From NCBI GenBank assembly GCA_012729715.1, contig JAAYCQ010000082.1:1-64000 (forward strand): a stretch of 64,000 bases of DNA. Reading direction: 5' to 3'. The DNA is from Syntrophomonadaceae bacterium. Its GTDB lineage: Bacteria; Bacillota; Syntrophomonadia; Syntrophomonadales; Syntrophomonadaceae. Below are positions 17,855 to 25,813 of this stretch, piece by piece; position 1 is the stretch's first letter; each line of letters opens with the position of its first letter. The position numbers and the translations under genes are program-made. The notes beneath the pieces were generated by a model that was given only the letters and a program-made list of their open reading frames with translations, did no database searches and was not told the DNA's origin.

Positions 17855-18151
17855 CTATACCAATCGGTCAACTATAGCTCGGGCTATCATCTTTTCCGCT
17901 ACTTCATCGTCATTAACGGTATAAGTGCCGCTGGAAATCTGCTCCTGCAACTGGTTAACCTTATCCATGCGGACATCTTCCGATTGTTTGATAGCCTGCA
18001 TGGCCCGTTGTTTGATGCGACTTTCACTGGAAATAGCCAATTCATCATTTTTCCCCGGAATTTTATTAAACTGCTTTTTCTCCACTTTGTTGGTATTGTC
18101 TTTGCCGTATACTTTCAGCAAATTCTGTACCTGGATTTTGGAAATCATCAT
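17855..18151 (-). CDS. flgM: Anti-sigma-28 factor FlgM
   Basis: 98 residues. N-terminus ISKIQVQNLLKVYGKD and the C-terminal sigma-binding helix region (YTVNDDEVAEKMIARAIVDRLV) are typical for Firmicute FlgM. It holds sigma-28 (SigD/FliA) inactive until the hook is finished and is then exported. First gene of the flgM-flgN-flgK-flgL-yviE-fliW-csrA-fliD series. SD AAGGTGG before the ATG. A hairpin/U-tract at 18193-18220 lies just upstream. Confidence 0.92.
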   Translation of the reverse strand: MMISKIQVQNLLKVYGKDNTNKVEKKQFNKIPGKNDELAISSESRIKQRAMQAIKQSEDVRMDKVNQLQEQISSGTYTVNDDEVAEKMIARAIVDRLV

Positions 18152-18192
18152 AAGCTACCACCTTACTATTGTTTCTATGGTCTATTTTCGCA

Positions 18193-18220
18193 GAAAAAAC
18201 AAAGGGGCTTAATACCCCTT
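18193..18220 (-). terminator. Terminator or attenuator between yvyF and flgM
   Basis: On the minus strand AAGGGGTATTAAGCCCCTT followed by TGTTTTTT: a 6-bp GC-rich stem with a U-tract, 42 nt before the flgM start. It would end transcripts coming from yvyF. I find no convincing promoter between it and flgM, so it may act as an attenuator instead. Confidence 0.65.
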
Positions 18221-18445
18221 ATAGTTAATTATATTAATAATGCTTAGTTTTTCTCCGCTTTTACCGCATATCCGTTGCTATTTGTTTGATAATTTGAGAT
18301 AGTTATGATAAAGAGAAATACAGAGTATTTCTACAATAATTCTCAATTTTTAATTCTTAATTTAAAATTGACCTCTCTACCATGGGTTACCACTATTTTT
18401 TACAATACTCATAGCCATTGCTGCCAGACCCATAATACTTTACCC

Positions 18446-18862
18446 CTAGTCCTCCCCAATAATATGCATCCGGTCTTTTCCCTTATCCCGGGGTTTTGTT
18501 TCCGGTTCAGGAGCCTTGCGGGCAGAAGGAATAACACTTTTAAACTGTGCTCCCAGTTGTTTCAAACAGCTGTCACAGAATTTGCCGCTGGAAATAGTCT
18601 TACCGCAACGTTCACACATAGTAGTGTAACGCATCCCCTTGGTGACCAGCCTGCCATCACGCAGAAACTGGAGAATTTTTTCTTCATCTATCTCGGTAGC
18701 CTCGGCTACTTCTGCAACACTGGCACCGGGATTATCACGAACATAGCGGCGTACTATGGCGTAATCATCATCTTCTTTTTCCAAACACTTATTGCATATG
18801 TTCCTACCCTGGTAGGCAAAAGTTCTCCCACACATAGGGCAATTCCTAAGATCAGGCGCCAT
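18446..18862 (-). CDS. yvyF: Flagellar-operon zinc-ribbon protein (YvyF/TIGR03826-like)
   Basis: 138 residues. N-terminal zinc ribbon CPMCGRTF...CNKC, a central helix-turn-helix-like segment (ASVAEVAEATEIDEEKILQFLRDGRL), then a second pair CERCGK...CDSC. This is the layout of the TIGR03826 flagellar-operon family, placed upstream of flgM as in Bacillus. A regulatory role is likely but its target is not known to me. SD AAGGAGG 8 nt before the ATG. The C-terminal 30 residues are charged and low-complexity. Confidence 0.9.
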   Translation of the reverse strand: MAPDLRNCPMCGRTFAYQGRNICNKCLEKEDDDYAIVRRYVRDNPGASVAEVAEATEIDEEKILQFLRDGRLVTKGMRYTTMCERCGKTISSGKFCDSCLKQLGAQFKSVIPSARKAPEPETKPRDKGKDRMHIIGED

Positions 18863-18940
18863 AATATCAACCTCCTTACGCGAAATGGAACCTGAATATT
18901 CTACTACTTTAATTATACCAATAAGATGTCATTTAAATGT

Positions 18941-19427
18941 TGAATTCTTAATTTTAAATTTTGAATTATGGTAGAAATGCTCCGCATTTCTTTTTTTACA
19001 TGTTTTTTCCGCTAGTTTTTACAATTGCTGTTAGTATTCTAATTAATTCATCTACTCTTTCTAATAAAGGATAAGCCTCATTTTCCTCTAGATAATTACT
19101 GTCTTTTAGTAATCTTAGCCAGTAAGAACTCTCTCGGGCTTCTCTGGAGGCAATACTCATTTTATGGGCAAAATCCTTTCTACTGCTAGCAGCCAATGCT
19201 TCTTCTACATTGGCTCCAATACTAGTTCCTGCCTTCAACAATTGTCGCGATAATACATATTCACGCTTATCTATGAGCTTCTTATTTAAATTAACAATAT
19301 CCAATGCAAATTTATAACTTTTTATTTTAATTGCGTTATCTTTAATATCATTCATATTATTAATTACCGGAAAATCGATAGATTTTCCAACCTTTAATTA
19401 AAAATTAAAAATTCATAATTCAAAATT
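18941..19427. mobile_element. AT-rich element carrying a four-helix-bundle gene
   Basis: About 487 bp. Left end TGAATTCTTAATTTTAAATT, then GAAATGCTCCGCATTTC (small palindrome). Right end: hairpin GGAAAATCGATAGATTTTCC (19369-19388) then AATTAAAAATTAAAAATTCA. The gene 18996-19355 is the only cargo. The right edge coincides with the comFC stop codon. The copy at 17195-17330 has the same two ends without the gene. Confidence 0.8.
18996..19355 (-). CDS. Four-helix-bundle protein (TIGR02436 / 23S IVS-type)
   Basis: 119 residues, all helical. Matches the TIGR02436 four-helix family, also known from intervening sequences of 23S rRNA genes and related to the Avd accessory protein of diversity-generating retroelements. 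Visible hallmarks: SYKFALDIVNLNK, SRQLLKAGTSIGANVEEALAA, ASREARESSYWLRLL. No clear SD; instead a GGAAAATC..GATTTTCC hairpin lies 14 nt before the ATG. No reverse transcriptase or template repeat is near. It is the cargo of an AT-rich repeat element between yvyF and comFC. Function unknown. Confidence 0.92.
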   Translation of the reverse strand: MNDIKDNAIKIKSYKFALDIVNLNKKLIDKREYVLSRQLLKAGTSIGANVEEALAASSRKDFAHKMSIASREARESSYWLRLLKDSNYLEENEAYPLLERVDELIRILTAIVKTSGKNM

Positions 19428-20147
19428 CTAGAACCCTATCCCGGTAGCCCAGGTGATGACACAAACCCTTTTAGCTCCGGCAGCTAGCAGGGTACGGGTA
19501 CATTCCTTGCTGGTGGAGCCTGTAGTATATACATCGTCTACCAATAATAAATTCTTGCGATAAATCTTTTTATTCTCCTCTACCCTGAAAGCACAAAGCA
19601 GATTTTTCTCTCTTTCCTCCCGGCTCAACTCGCGCTGAGAAGGAGTTTCTTTCACCCTTTTGAGGGAACAGACATCCATTTTAACCCGAATATCCCGGCT
19701 TATTTGACGACCCAGCTCTTCGGTCTGGTTAAAGCCTCTCTGCTTCAAATGACCGGCAGAGGCAGGTACCGGTATAATTAAATCAATTGGCCAGAAGCGC
19801 GGTTCTTCGTTTATCACCTGGGCCATCATATGCCCCATCCTTACCGCCAAATGGCGCCGCCCCATAAACTTTAATACCTTTATGGCAATACGGTAATTTT
19901 CATCATAAGGGCCCACCGCCCGAGCAATATCGAATAATGGCGGATTTTTTTGACATTCAGCACAGAGGCCCTTGCCAGTCTCCAGGTATTTGCCGCATTT
20001 ATCGCAAATGGGCAGGCTTTCCCGCATTGTGGCCAGGTTCTCTTCACATTTATCACACCATGGTTTTCTGGTTCGATATAGGCCCGGTTCCCTGCAGATG
20101 CAGCAAGCTTGCTGGGGAAAAATTATATCCATTAGAAGATTCTGCAT
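19428..20147 (-). CDS. comFC: ComF family phosphoribosyltransferase-like protein
   Basis: 239 residues from ATG 20147 (MQNLLMDIIFPQQACCIC), chosen because GAGGTG lies 6 nt upstream; a longer frame exists but looks untranslated. N-terminal zinc-ribbon cysteines (CCIC, CDKC, CDKCGK, CAEC) precede the PRTase fold; LLLVDDVYTTGST is the PRPP-binding loop and RGFNQTEELGRQ is ComF-typical. ComFC is needed for DNA uptake in competent Bacillus, probably with ComFA. Its place next to yvyF and the flagellar operon matches Bacillus (comF-yvyF-flgM). The stop codon lies at the border of the four-helix element. Confidence 0.92.
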   Translation of the reverse strand: MQNLLMDIIFPQQACCICREPGLYRTRKPWCDKCEENLATMRESLPICDKCGKYLETGKGLCAECQKNPPLFDIARAVGPYDENYRIAIKVLKFMGRRHLAVRMGHMMAQVINEEPRFWPIDLIIPVPASAGHLKQRGFNQTEELGRQISRDIRVKMDVCSLKRVKETPSQRELSREEREKNLLCAFRVEENKKIYRKNLLLVDDVYTTGSTSKECTRTLLAAGAKRVCVITWATGIGF

Positions 20148-20302
20148 ATTTGCACCTCGGTTGAAACTATGTTTATAAAAAATATATCGTATGAACGCTT
20201 CTATTTTCTCATCCATACGACTAAAAAGGAGTCTGTACTTACCATCACAATTAATAATATAACACAATATTTCGAAATTTCACATAAAATTTACCTGTTC
20301 GA

Positions 20303-20473
20303 CTACTTTTTGGCCCATGCTTTTCTTGTTTCCATCCTGCTGTCTTCCTCATCTTCTATAGAAACTTTTACACTGTGGTAAGCAGAGGCTGGTTTGTGCC
20401 TGCTGCCAACAATCATTGCCAGCATTATTACTAACCATAATGCGAAACACAAAGCTTTTAGCAAAATGACCAC
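20303..20473 (-). CDS. Small single-span membrane protein
   Basis: 56 residues starting GTG at 20473 with a good AAGGAGG site 7 nt before it. Residues 1-24 (VVILLKALCFALWLVIMLAM) are hydrophobic, followed by a charged tail (VSIEDEEDSRMETRKAWAKK). It lies alone between degU-like and comFC genes. I do not recognise a family. The ribosome site plus a clean hydrophobic-then-charged layout make it a credible small membrane protein rather than chance. Confidence 0.5.
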   Translation of the reverse strand: MVILLKALCFALWLVIMLAMIVGSRHKPASAYHSVKVSIEDEEDSRMETRKAWAKK

Positions 20474-20551
20474 AAAAAAACCTCCTTCTAGCCACCTGGT
20501 ATATAGTATGCTAGCAAGAGGTTACTTGATTACTCTTTCGACAGGGTGACA

Positions 20552-20623
20552 GGGGCAAACAAGGGGACGTTCTTTTTGTTTGGTTTGCAAACCAAACAAA
20601 AAGAACGTCCCCTTGTTTGCCCC
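20552..20623. repeat. Perfect 72-bp palindrome, GGGGACG family
   Basis: Two 36-base arms without mismatch, centred on GGTTTGCAAACC; arms contain AAGGGGACGTTCTTTTTGTT. An extra copy of the end (CCTTGTTTGCC) follows to 20633, where the response regulator gene stops. The same palindrome occurs at 25718-25787. Confidence 0.95.
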
Positions 20624-20632
20624 CTTGTTTGC

Positions 20633-21277
20633 CTACAGCTCTTCGCTGACGATATTATTCTTTAAAGCATATACAGCTGCCTGGGTGCGGTCTTTTACGC
20701 CCAGCTTGCGAAAAATGCTGGTCAGGTGATTTTTAACGGTTTTTTCACTGATAAACATAGCATCGGCCATCTCTTTATTACTATGCCCCTTCACCAGCAG
20801 CGAAAGCACATCACTCTCCCTTTTCGTCAGGCGCACATCATTCTTTTTCTTTTCATTTCGAGATAATTCACGTACCAGACGGTTTGCAACCCGAGGATGA
20901 ATAACTACCTCACCCTGCATCACGCGATTTATAGTGTCTATTAGTTCGCTACCGGCTACATCTTTTAAGACATAAGCTGACACCCCCGCCTTAACCATAT
21001 CAACTACTTCTTCATCCTCATAAATAGTCAGAGCAATTACATGGATAGAGGGCATCTCCCGTTTTATCACCCTGGTGGCAATAATCCCATTAGTGCCGGG
21101 CATATTTACATCCATAAGAATAACATCGGGCTTCTCCCTGCGGGCAATATTGATAGCACCCTGCCCATCCCCCACTTCGCTAAGAATCTCAATGCTATCG
21201 CTTAACTCCAGCAACTTTCTTAGCCCTTCTCGGACCAGGGCATGGTCATCAGCTATTAATACGCGAATCTTATCCAA
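20633..21277 (-). CDS. DegU-like LuxR-family response regulator
   Basis: 214 residues from a TTG at 21277 (LDKIRVLIADDHALVREG), with AAGGGG about 9 nt upstream; it overlaps the sensor kinase end by 8 bp. Receiver domain: DD at the start, phospho-acceptor Asp in DVILMDVNMPG, Lys in AYVLKDVAG. C-terminal LuxR helix-turn-helix: LTKRESDVLSLLVKGHSNKEMADAMFISEKTVKNHL. Partner of the DegS-like kinase. In Bacillus, DegS/DegU controls motility, competence and exoproteases and lies next to yvyE-comF-flgM, the same neighbourhood as here. The 3' end is next to a long palindrome. Confidence 0.93.
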   Translation of the reverse strand: MDKIRVLIADDHALVREGLRKLLELSDSIEILSEVGDGQGAINIARREKPDVILMDVNMPGTNGIIATRVIKREMPSIHVIALTIYEDEEVVDMVKAGVSAYVLKDVAGSELIDTINRVMQGEVVIHPRVANRLVRELSRNEKKKNDVRLTKRESDVLSLLVKGHSNKEMADAMFISEKTVKNHLTSIFRKLGVKDRTQAAVYALKNNIVSEEL

Positions 21278-22448
21278 TTCTAGGTTCCCCTTCCAATGGT
21301 ACTTGAATAATGACCTGGGTACCTGCTCCAGGTGCAGAAATGATATCCAGCTTACCTCCAAAAAGGTTTACTCGCTCCTTCATGCCCAGGATGCCATAGC
21401 TTTCTTTATCGCCGGTATTATTGGGTTCAAACCCGATTCCCTCATCCTTGATAACCAGGGTAAGATTAGCACTATTATCTTCAAATTTGACTACGGCCCT
21501 CTTAACCCCCGAATGTTTGCGGATATTGGTTACGGCTTCCTGAACCATTCTAAACAGTGCTGTTTCCAAGGAAAGATTATACTGCTTATCCTGGCCTATC
21601 TGCAGAAAATCAATGGTAAAATTATATTTAGCCTCATAATCATTAAAATACTCCTTCAGGGTATTACTGAAGTTATTTTCATGCAACAGCGATGGCTTAA
21701 GGTCAAACATAATGCGGCGGACATCTGCCAGGGTCTCCCTGCCCATACTGCTGACATTATCTATCTCTTCATAAATACCCTTAAAATCCTGGTTGCCCAG
21801 CCTTTTTATTAAATCCAGGCGGATTAGTATACCTGCCATACTCTGGGCCGGTCCATCATGTAGTTCCCGGGCAATTTTCCGGCGCTCGGCTTCCTGGGAC
21901 TCTATTATCCAGGTAACCATTTGTTGCTGCCGAAACGATTCCCCAATGGTGTCATTTATTCTTTCGACATTTCCACGTAAAATCTTTAATGCTATTGCCG
22001 TACTTTGTAAAAAATTATCCGCCTTCTGGCCTATATCTTTAAACTTTTTAATTTGCCGGGTCAATTCATCGCGGCGTCGACGCAGATAAACCTCCTGTTG
22101 CCGTAGATCAATTAATTTAAGTTGCATTTCTCGGGCCTGTTCATAAGCTTCTTTGATATGCTCCTGGGAATAAGAACGAAAATCGCGACTTACATCTATA
22201 AGCCGCAGACGGGCGTAACGTTCCAGTTTTTCGAAATGATCGACTTCCAGTATAACCTGCTGGGCTTGCAGGTTGGTTTCTTCCAGCTCGGTCTGCAGGT
22301 TAACTTCAATTTCATGGCAATCCTGAGCAATATCAAATATATCGTCCCGGCCGTGCTCCAGGGTAGCCAATACCTGGTTTAAAACCTGATCCAGCCGAGT
22401 CAGCTGTTCCGGCTGTTCATCGTTTATGTATTCATTATCTCTCCCCAT
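21270..22448 (-). CDS. DegS-like cytoplasmic sensor histidine kinase
   Basis: 392 residues, no membrane segment. N-terminal about 170 residues are coiled-coil (the DegS sensor domain); the phospho-acceptor is in ERRKIARELHDGPAQSMAG (HisKA_3 type); ATPase motifs are VQEAVTNIRKHSG (N box), KDEGIGF (G1) and GILGMKERV (G2). It phosphorylates the adjacent DegU-like regulator. SD AAGGATCAGG before the ATG. The 372 bp upstream are filled with duplicated repeats, so its promoter must be inside or beyond them. Confidence 0.93.
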   Translation of the reverse strand: MGRDNEYINDEQPEQLTRLDQVLNQVLATLEHGRDDIFDIAQDCHEIEVNLQTELEETNLQAQQVILEVDHFEKLERYARLRLIDVSRDFRSYSQEHIKEAYEQAREMQLKLIDLRQQEVYLRRRRDELTRQIKKFKDIGQKADNFLQSTAIALKILRGNVERINDTIGESFRQQQMVTWIIESQEAERRKIARELHDGPAQSMAGILIRLDLIKRLGNQDFKGIYEEIDNVSSMGRETLADVRRIMFDLKPSLLHENNFSNTLKEYFNDYEAKYNFTIDFLQIGQDKQYNLSLETALFRMVQEAVTNIRKHSGVKRAVVKFEDNSANLTLVIKDEGIGFEPNNTGDKESYGILGMKERVNLFGGKLDIISAPGAGTQVIIQVPLEGEPRIG

Positions 22449-22465
22449 ACCTGATCCTTCCCCTC

Positions 22466-22905
22466 AACACACGGGTATCGGCACAACACGGCGGAACGGC
22501 ACAGGGGCCGTTCCCTACAAACATAACGATAAATGCGATTTAGGGTTAAAATAAAGAGAAAAACGGGGTTTTTCTACGATAATTTAAAATTAAAAATTAA
22601 AAATTAAAAATTCAACCCCAGATTCCTGCATACCTCTTCCTGAATAGCCTCCAGCATACCCTTATCACTGGCTTCTACATAGACCCACGCGGGTATCGGC
22701 TCAACACGGCGGAACGGCACGGGGGCCGTTCCCTACAAACATAACGATAAATGCGATTTAGGGTTAAAATAAAAAGAAAAACGGAGTTTTTCTACCTTAA
22801 TTCAAAATTCAAAATTAAAAATTAAAAATTCAACCCCAGATTCCTATAAACCTCTTCCTGAATAGCCTCCAGCATACCCTTGTCACTGGCTTCTACATAG
22901 ACCCT
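22466..22905. repeat. 218-bp tandem duplication that copies the mutase 3' end
   Basis: Two copies with a period of 218 bp (about 22466-22684 and 22686-22905). Each holds GGAACGGCAC(A/G)GGGGCCGTTCC followed by CTACAAA, an AAAACGG(G/A)GTTTTTC palindrome, a run of AATTAAAAATT units, and the final 23 codons of the phosphohexomutase gene. The copies differ at scattered positions. In the copy nearest degS the mutase end is a dead fragment (22612-22684). Confidence 0.92.
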
Positions 22906-24249
22906 GAAAAGGGGTTCGGTTCCGGAAGGGCGAATCAGCACCCAGGAGCCATCCTCCAGCACCAGCTTGGTTCCCTCCACCCGGCTCAGTGTTTCCACCT
23001 TCAGACCGGCTACTGCTTTAGGGCAGTAATGAGCTATCTTATCTAAGATTGATTCCTTATCGGCTTCGTTTACTTCAATATCCAGCCGGCGACTGGTTAC
23101 CTGCCCGTATTCCTTCAGCAGTTTTTGACTTAAACTTTCCAGGCTTTCTCCGGAATAGGCTATCATTTCCACAGCCAGCAGACAGGCCAGAATCCCATCC
23201 TTTTCCGGAATATGGCCAAAGATACTAAGCCCTCCGCTTTCCTCCCCGCCCAGCATACAAGCCTTATCCCGCAGGGCCTGGCCGATATACTTAAACCCTA
23301 CCGGGGTTTCAATGACATTTAGGCCGTTTTTCCGGGCAATCCGGTCCAACATATGGGTAGTAGCCAGGCTCCGGCATACCGGCCCCCGGAAAATACGAGT
23401 TCTTAGCAAGTGATCCAACAAAATACTCATAAAGCGATTGGCGCTTACGAATTCTCCATTCCTGTCAATAATGCCAAATCGATCTGCATCCCCATCCAGG
23501 GCCAGACCCAGATCAGCCTCATAAGCCAGTACCGCCCTTTTTAAATCCGATAGATTATTTTCGGTAGGTTCAGGCAGAGCCCCTCCGAATAAAGCATCCC
23601 GATAATTATTAATAGTCCTTATTTCACAGCCCAAATCACTCAGCATCTGATCGAGATAACCAATACCTGCCCCAAACATAGGGTTTATAACTATTTTTAA
23701 AGGTTTTGCCTTTATGAACTCAGTCCGCACCACTTCCAGCAAATGGTTGCTGTACTCACGGTCAATCTCACATTCCTCAAACAAACCTAATTGAGCCGCC
23801 TCCGACAGATTCAGCTCATATACTTTCCCCTCGTTAACAACCCGGTTGACTTCATTTTCAATGGCCTCGGTCACATCAGGAAGAGCCGGGCCGGCATATT
23901 CCGGTATAAACTTGATCCCGGAATAATAATGAGGATTATGGCTGGCAGTTATCATAATGGCTCCGCCCGCTTCTTTTTCCCGTACCGCAAAGGCCGTAAC
24001 CGGGGTGGGGCTGACCTTTTTCAGAAAATAGACCTTAATCCCGTTACCCGCCAGTACCCGGGCGCATTCCCGGGCAAAATCCTCAGACATAAAACGATTA
24101 TCATAACCTATGACAATGCCTTTTTTAGTTAAATTACTGTAGTTTATATAACTGGCCAATCCCTGGGTGACCACTCGGCAGTTTGCAAACGTAAAATCCC
24201 GGGCAATAATAGCCCTCCAACCATCAGTTCCAAACTTAATCGGCGCCAT
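22822..24249 (-). CDS. Phosphoglucomutase/phosphomannomutase family
   Basis: 475 residues from ATG 24249 (MAPIKFGTDGWRAIIARDF); AAGGAGG is 7 nt upstream. The four family loops are intact: MITASHNPHYYSG with the phosphoserine, the metal loop DGDADRFG, GEESGG and the phosphate-binding RPSGTEPLFRVYVE. It interconverts hexose 1- and 6-phosphates, feeding nucleotide-sugar synthesis for the surface glycans coded nearby; whether it prefers glucose or mannose cannot be read from sequence. Its stop (NLGLNF then TAA) lies at the edge of an AT-rich repeat, and its last 23 codons are duplicated downstream. Confidence 0.93.
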   Translation of the reverse strand: MAPIKFGTDGWRAIIARDFTFANCRVVTQGLASYINYSNLTKKGIVIGYDNRFMSEDFARECARVLAGNGIKVYFLKKVSPTPVTAFAVREKEAGGAIMITASHNPHYYSGIKFIPEYAGPALPDVTEAIENEVNRVVNEGKVYELNLSEAAQLGLFEECEIDREYSNHLLEVVRTEFIKAKPLKIVINPMFGAGIGYLDQMLSDLGCEIRTINNYRDALFGGALPEPTENNLSDLKRAVLAYEADLGLALDGDADRFGIIDRNGEFVSANRFMSILLDHLLRTRIFRGPVCRSLATTHMLDRIARKNGLNVIETPVGFKYIGQALRDKACMLGGEESGGLSIFGHIPEKDGILACLLAVEMIAYSGESLESLSQKLLKEYGQVTSRRLDIEVNEADKESILDKIAHYCPKAVAGLKVETLSRVEGTKLVLEDGSWVLIRPSGTEPLFRVYVEASDKGMLEAIQEEVYRNLGLNF

Positions 24250-24340
24250 CAATATCCTCCTTAATAGAGCTGTAATCAAGTCAAGCGCTTTTTACCATCT
24301 AACCCATAATATAATTTATCTCGGCAATGCTTGTCAAAAC

Positions 24341-24404
24341 CGTGTTGAGGGGACGGTCCTTTTGACACGAAATTTCGTGTCAAAAGGACCGTCCCCTCAA
24401 CACG
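24341..24404. repeat. Perfect 64-bp palindrome, GGGGACG family
   Basis: 32-base arms centred on GAAATTTC; arms contain GAGGGGACGGTCCTTTTGAC. It lies between the mutase start and the epimerase end. Same ends (GGGGACG..CGTCCCC) but a different centre from the copies at 20552 and 25718. Confidence 0.95.
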
Positions 24405-24490
24405 CGGAACGGCACGGGGGCCGTTCCCTACAAAATGACGAGAAATGCGGAGCATTTCATCCTTAATTCTTAATTTTTAATTCTCAATTC
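24405..24490. repeat. GGAACGGC hairpin plus AT-rich repeat
   Basis: GGAACGGCACGGGGGCCGTT then CCCTACAAA, the palindrome GAAATGCGGAGCATTTC, and AATTCTTAATTTTTAATTCT units reaching the stop codon of the epimerase gene (CTG AAT TAA). Same composite as at 22466, 29031 and 29838. Confidence 0.88.
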
Positions 24491-25627
24491 TTAATTCAGT
24501 TGCGCTCCTATGCGCACATAGAGAAAGTCGGTTACCACTTTGGCTATGCGGCGGGCGGCTTTGCCGTCTCCATAGGGGTTTATAGCCCGAGCCATCTTAT
24601 TATGCTCTTCCGGATTGCTGAGCAGCAGATGAGCAGCATCATATACCCGCTGCTGGTTAGTGCCTATGAGCTTTACCGTACCTGCTTTCACCGCTTCCGG
24701 CCGTTCCGTAGTATCCCTTAATACCAGTACCGGTTTGCCCAGCGACGGGGCCTCCTCCTGCAAACCGCCGGAGTCAGTCAGCACCAAATAGGAATGATTC
24801 ATTAAATTGGCAAAGGGTTCATAATCCAGCGGCTCTATCAGATGAAAACGTTCCCGCTTGCCTAGCATCTCTTCGGCCACATCCCGAACCACCGGGTTTT
24901 TGTGCACCGGAAATACCACCTCAACATCAGGAAATTCATCTACCAGATCAATTAAGGCCTGATAAATATGGCGCATAGGCTCACCCCAGTTTTCCCGGCG
25001 ATGAGTGGTAACCAGTAAAATTCTGCGATTCAAATCAAGCCCCTTAAGTTCGGGACCGAACTGATAATCATCTTTCACCGTTTCCAGCAGGGCATCTATA
25101 ACTGTATTGCCGGTGACCCAGATTTTAAACTGGGCCGTAGATTCGGCAATTAAATTTTCCCGTGAAGTATCTGTAGGGGCAAAATGCAGTTCCGCCAGTC
25201 TCCCGGTCAGGGTGCGGTTAAGCTCTTCCGGGAAAGGCGAATACTTATTGCGGGTACGCAGCCCGGCCTCGACATGCCCCACCGGTATACGCATATAAAA
25301 AGCAGCCAGGGCGGCGGCAAAGGTGGTGGTAGTATCACCATGCACCAGCACCAGTTCAGGCTGCTCTTTTTCTAATATAGTTTTCATTCCCGCCAGGACA
25401 TCGGATGTTATACTAAAAAGATCCTGCTGTGCTTTCATCAGATTCATATCATAATCCGGCTGTATCTTAAAAAGGTTTAATACCTGATCCAGCATTTCCC
25501 GGTGCTGGGCAGTTACGCAGACTAAGGTATTAATGTCTTTTACTTTCTTTAATTCCTTAATTACCGGAGCCATCTTAATCGCCTCCGGCCTGGTGCCAAA
25601 CACTACCATTACTTTTCCCAGGTACAT
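24491..25627 (-). CDS. wecB: UDP-N-acetylglucosamine 2-epimerase (non-hydrolysing)
   Basis: 378 residues, full length. Begins MYLGKVMVVFGTRPEAIKMAPVIKEL; family landmarks VHGDTTTTFAAALAAF, GHVEAGLRT, TTHRRENWG, PVHKNP and LTDSGGLQEEAPSLGKPVL are all present. It makes UDP-ManNAc from UDP-GlcNAc, used for teichoic-type or other surface glycans. Adjacent to the phosphohexomutase, so both supply precursors for the envelope polysaccharide. SD GGAGGAAAAC before the ATG. Its last codon and stop touch an AT-rich repeat. Confidence 0.95.
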   Translation of the reverse strand: MYLGKVMVVFGTRPEAIKMAPVIKELKKVKDINTLVCVTAQHREMLDQVLNLFKIQPDYDMNLMKAQQDLFSITSDVLAGMKTILEKEQPELVLVHGDTTTTFAAALAAFYMRIPVGHVEAGLRTRNKYSPFPEELNRTLTGRLAELHFAPTDTSRENLIAESTAQFKIWVTGNTVIDALLETVKDDYQFGPELKGLDLNRRILLVTTHRRENWGEPMRHIYQALIDLVDEFPDVEVVFPVHKNPVVRDVAEEMLGKRERFHLIEPLDYEPFANLMNHSYLVLTDSGGLQEEAPSLGKPVLVLRDTTERPEAVKAGTVKLIGTNQQRVYDAAHLLLSNPEEHNKMARAINPYGDGKAARRIAKVVTDFLYVRIGAQLN

Positions 25628-25717
25628 AAATGTTTTCCTCCGTTATTGCTATGTCATATTTCTCTGTCTCCAGTTATTATTCCTTCTTTGCGTTAGTTTA
25701 CAACAACAGGCAAACAA

Positions 25718-25787
25718 GGGCAAACAAGGGGACGTTCTTTTTGTTTGGTTTGCAAACCAAACAAAAAGAACGTCCCCTTGTTTGCCC
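25718..25787. repeat. Perfect 70-bp palindrome, GGGGACG family
   Basis: 35-base arms with the same centre (GGTTTGCAAACC) and arms as 20552-20623. Partial extra ends flank it on both sides (CAAACAAGGG at 25711 and GAACGTCCCCTTGTTTGCCC at 25788). It lies in the gap after the subtilase stop. Confidence 0.95.
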
Positions 25788-25813
25788 GAACGTCCCCTTG
25801 TTTGCCCTGTCAC

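Noticed and set aside
18996-19355. Diversity-generating retroelement (Avd-like four-helix protein)
   Set aside because: No reverse transcriptase and no template/variable repeat pair anywhere near.
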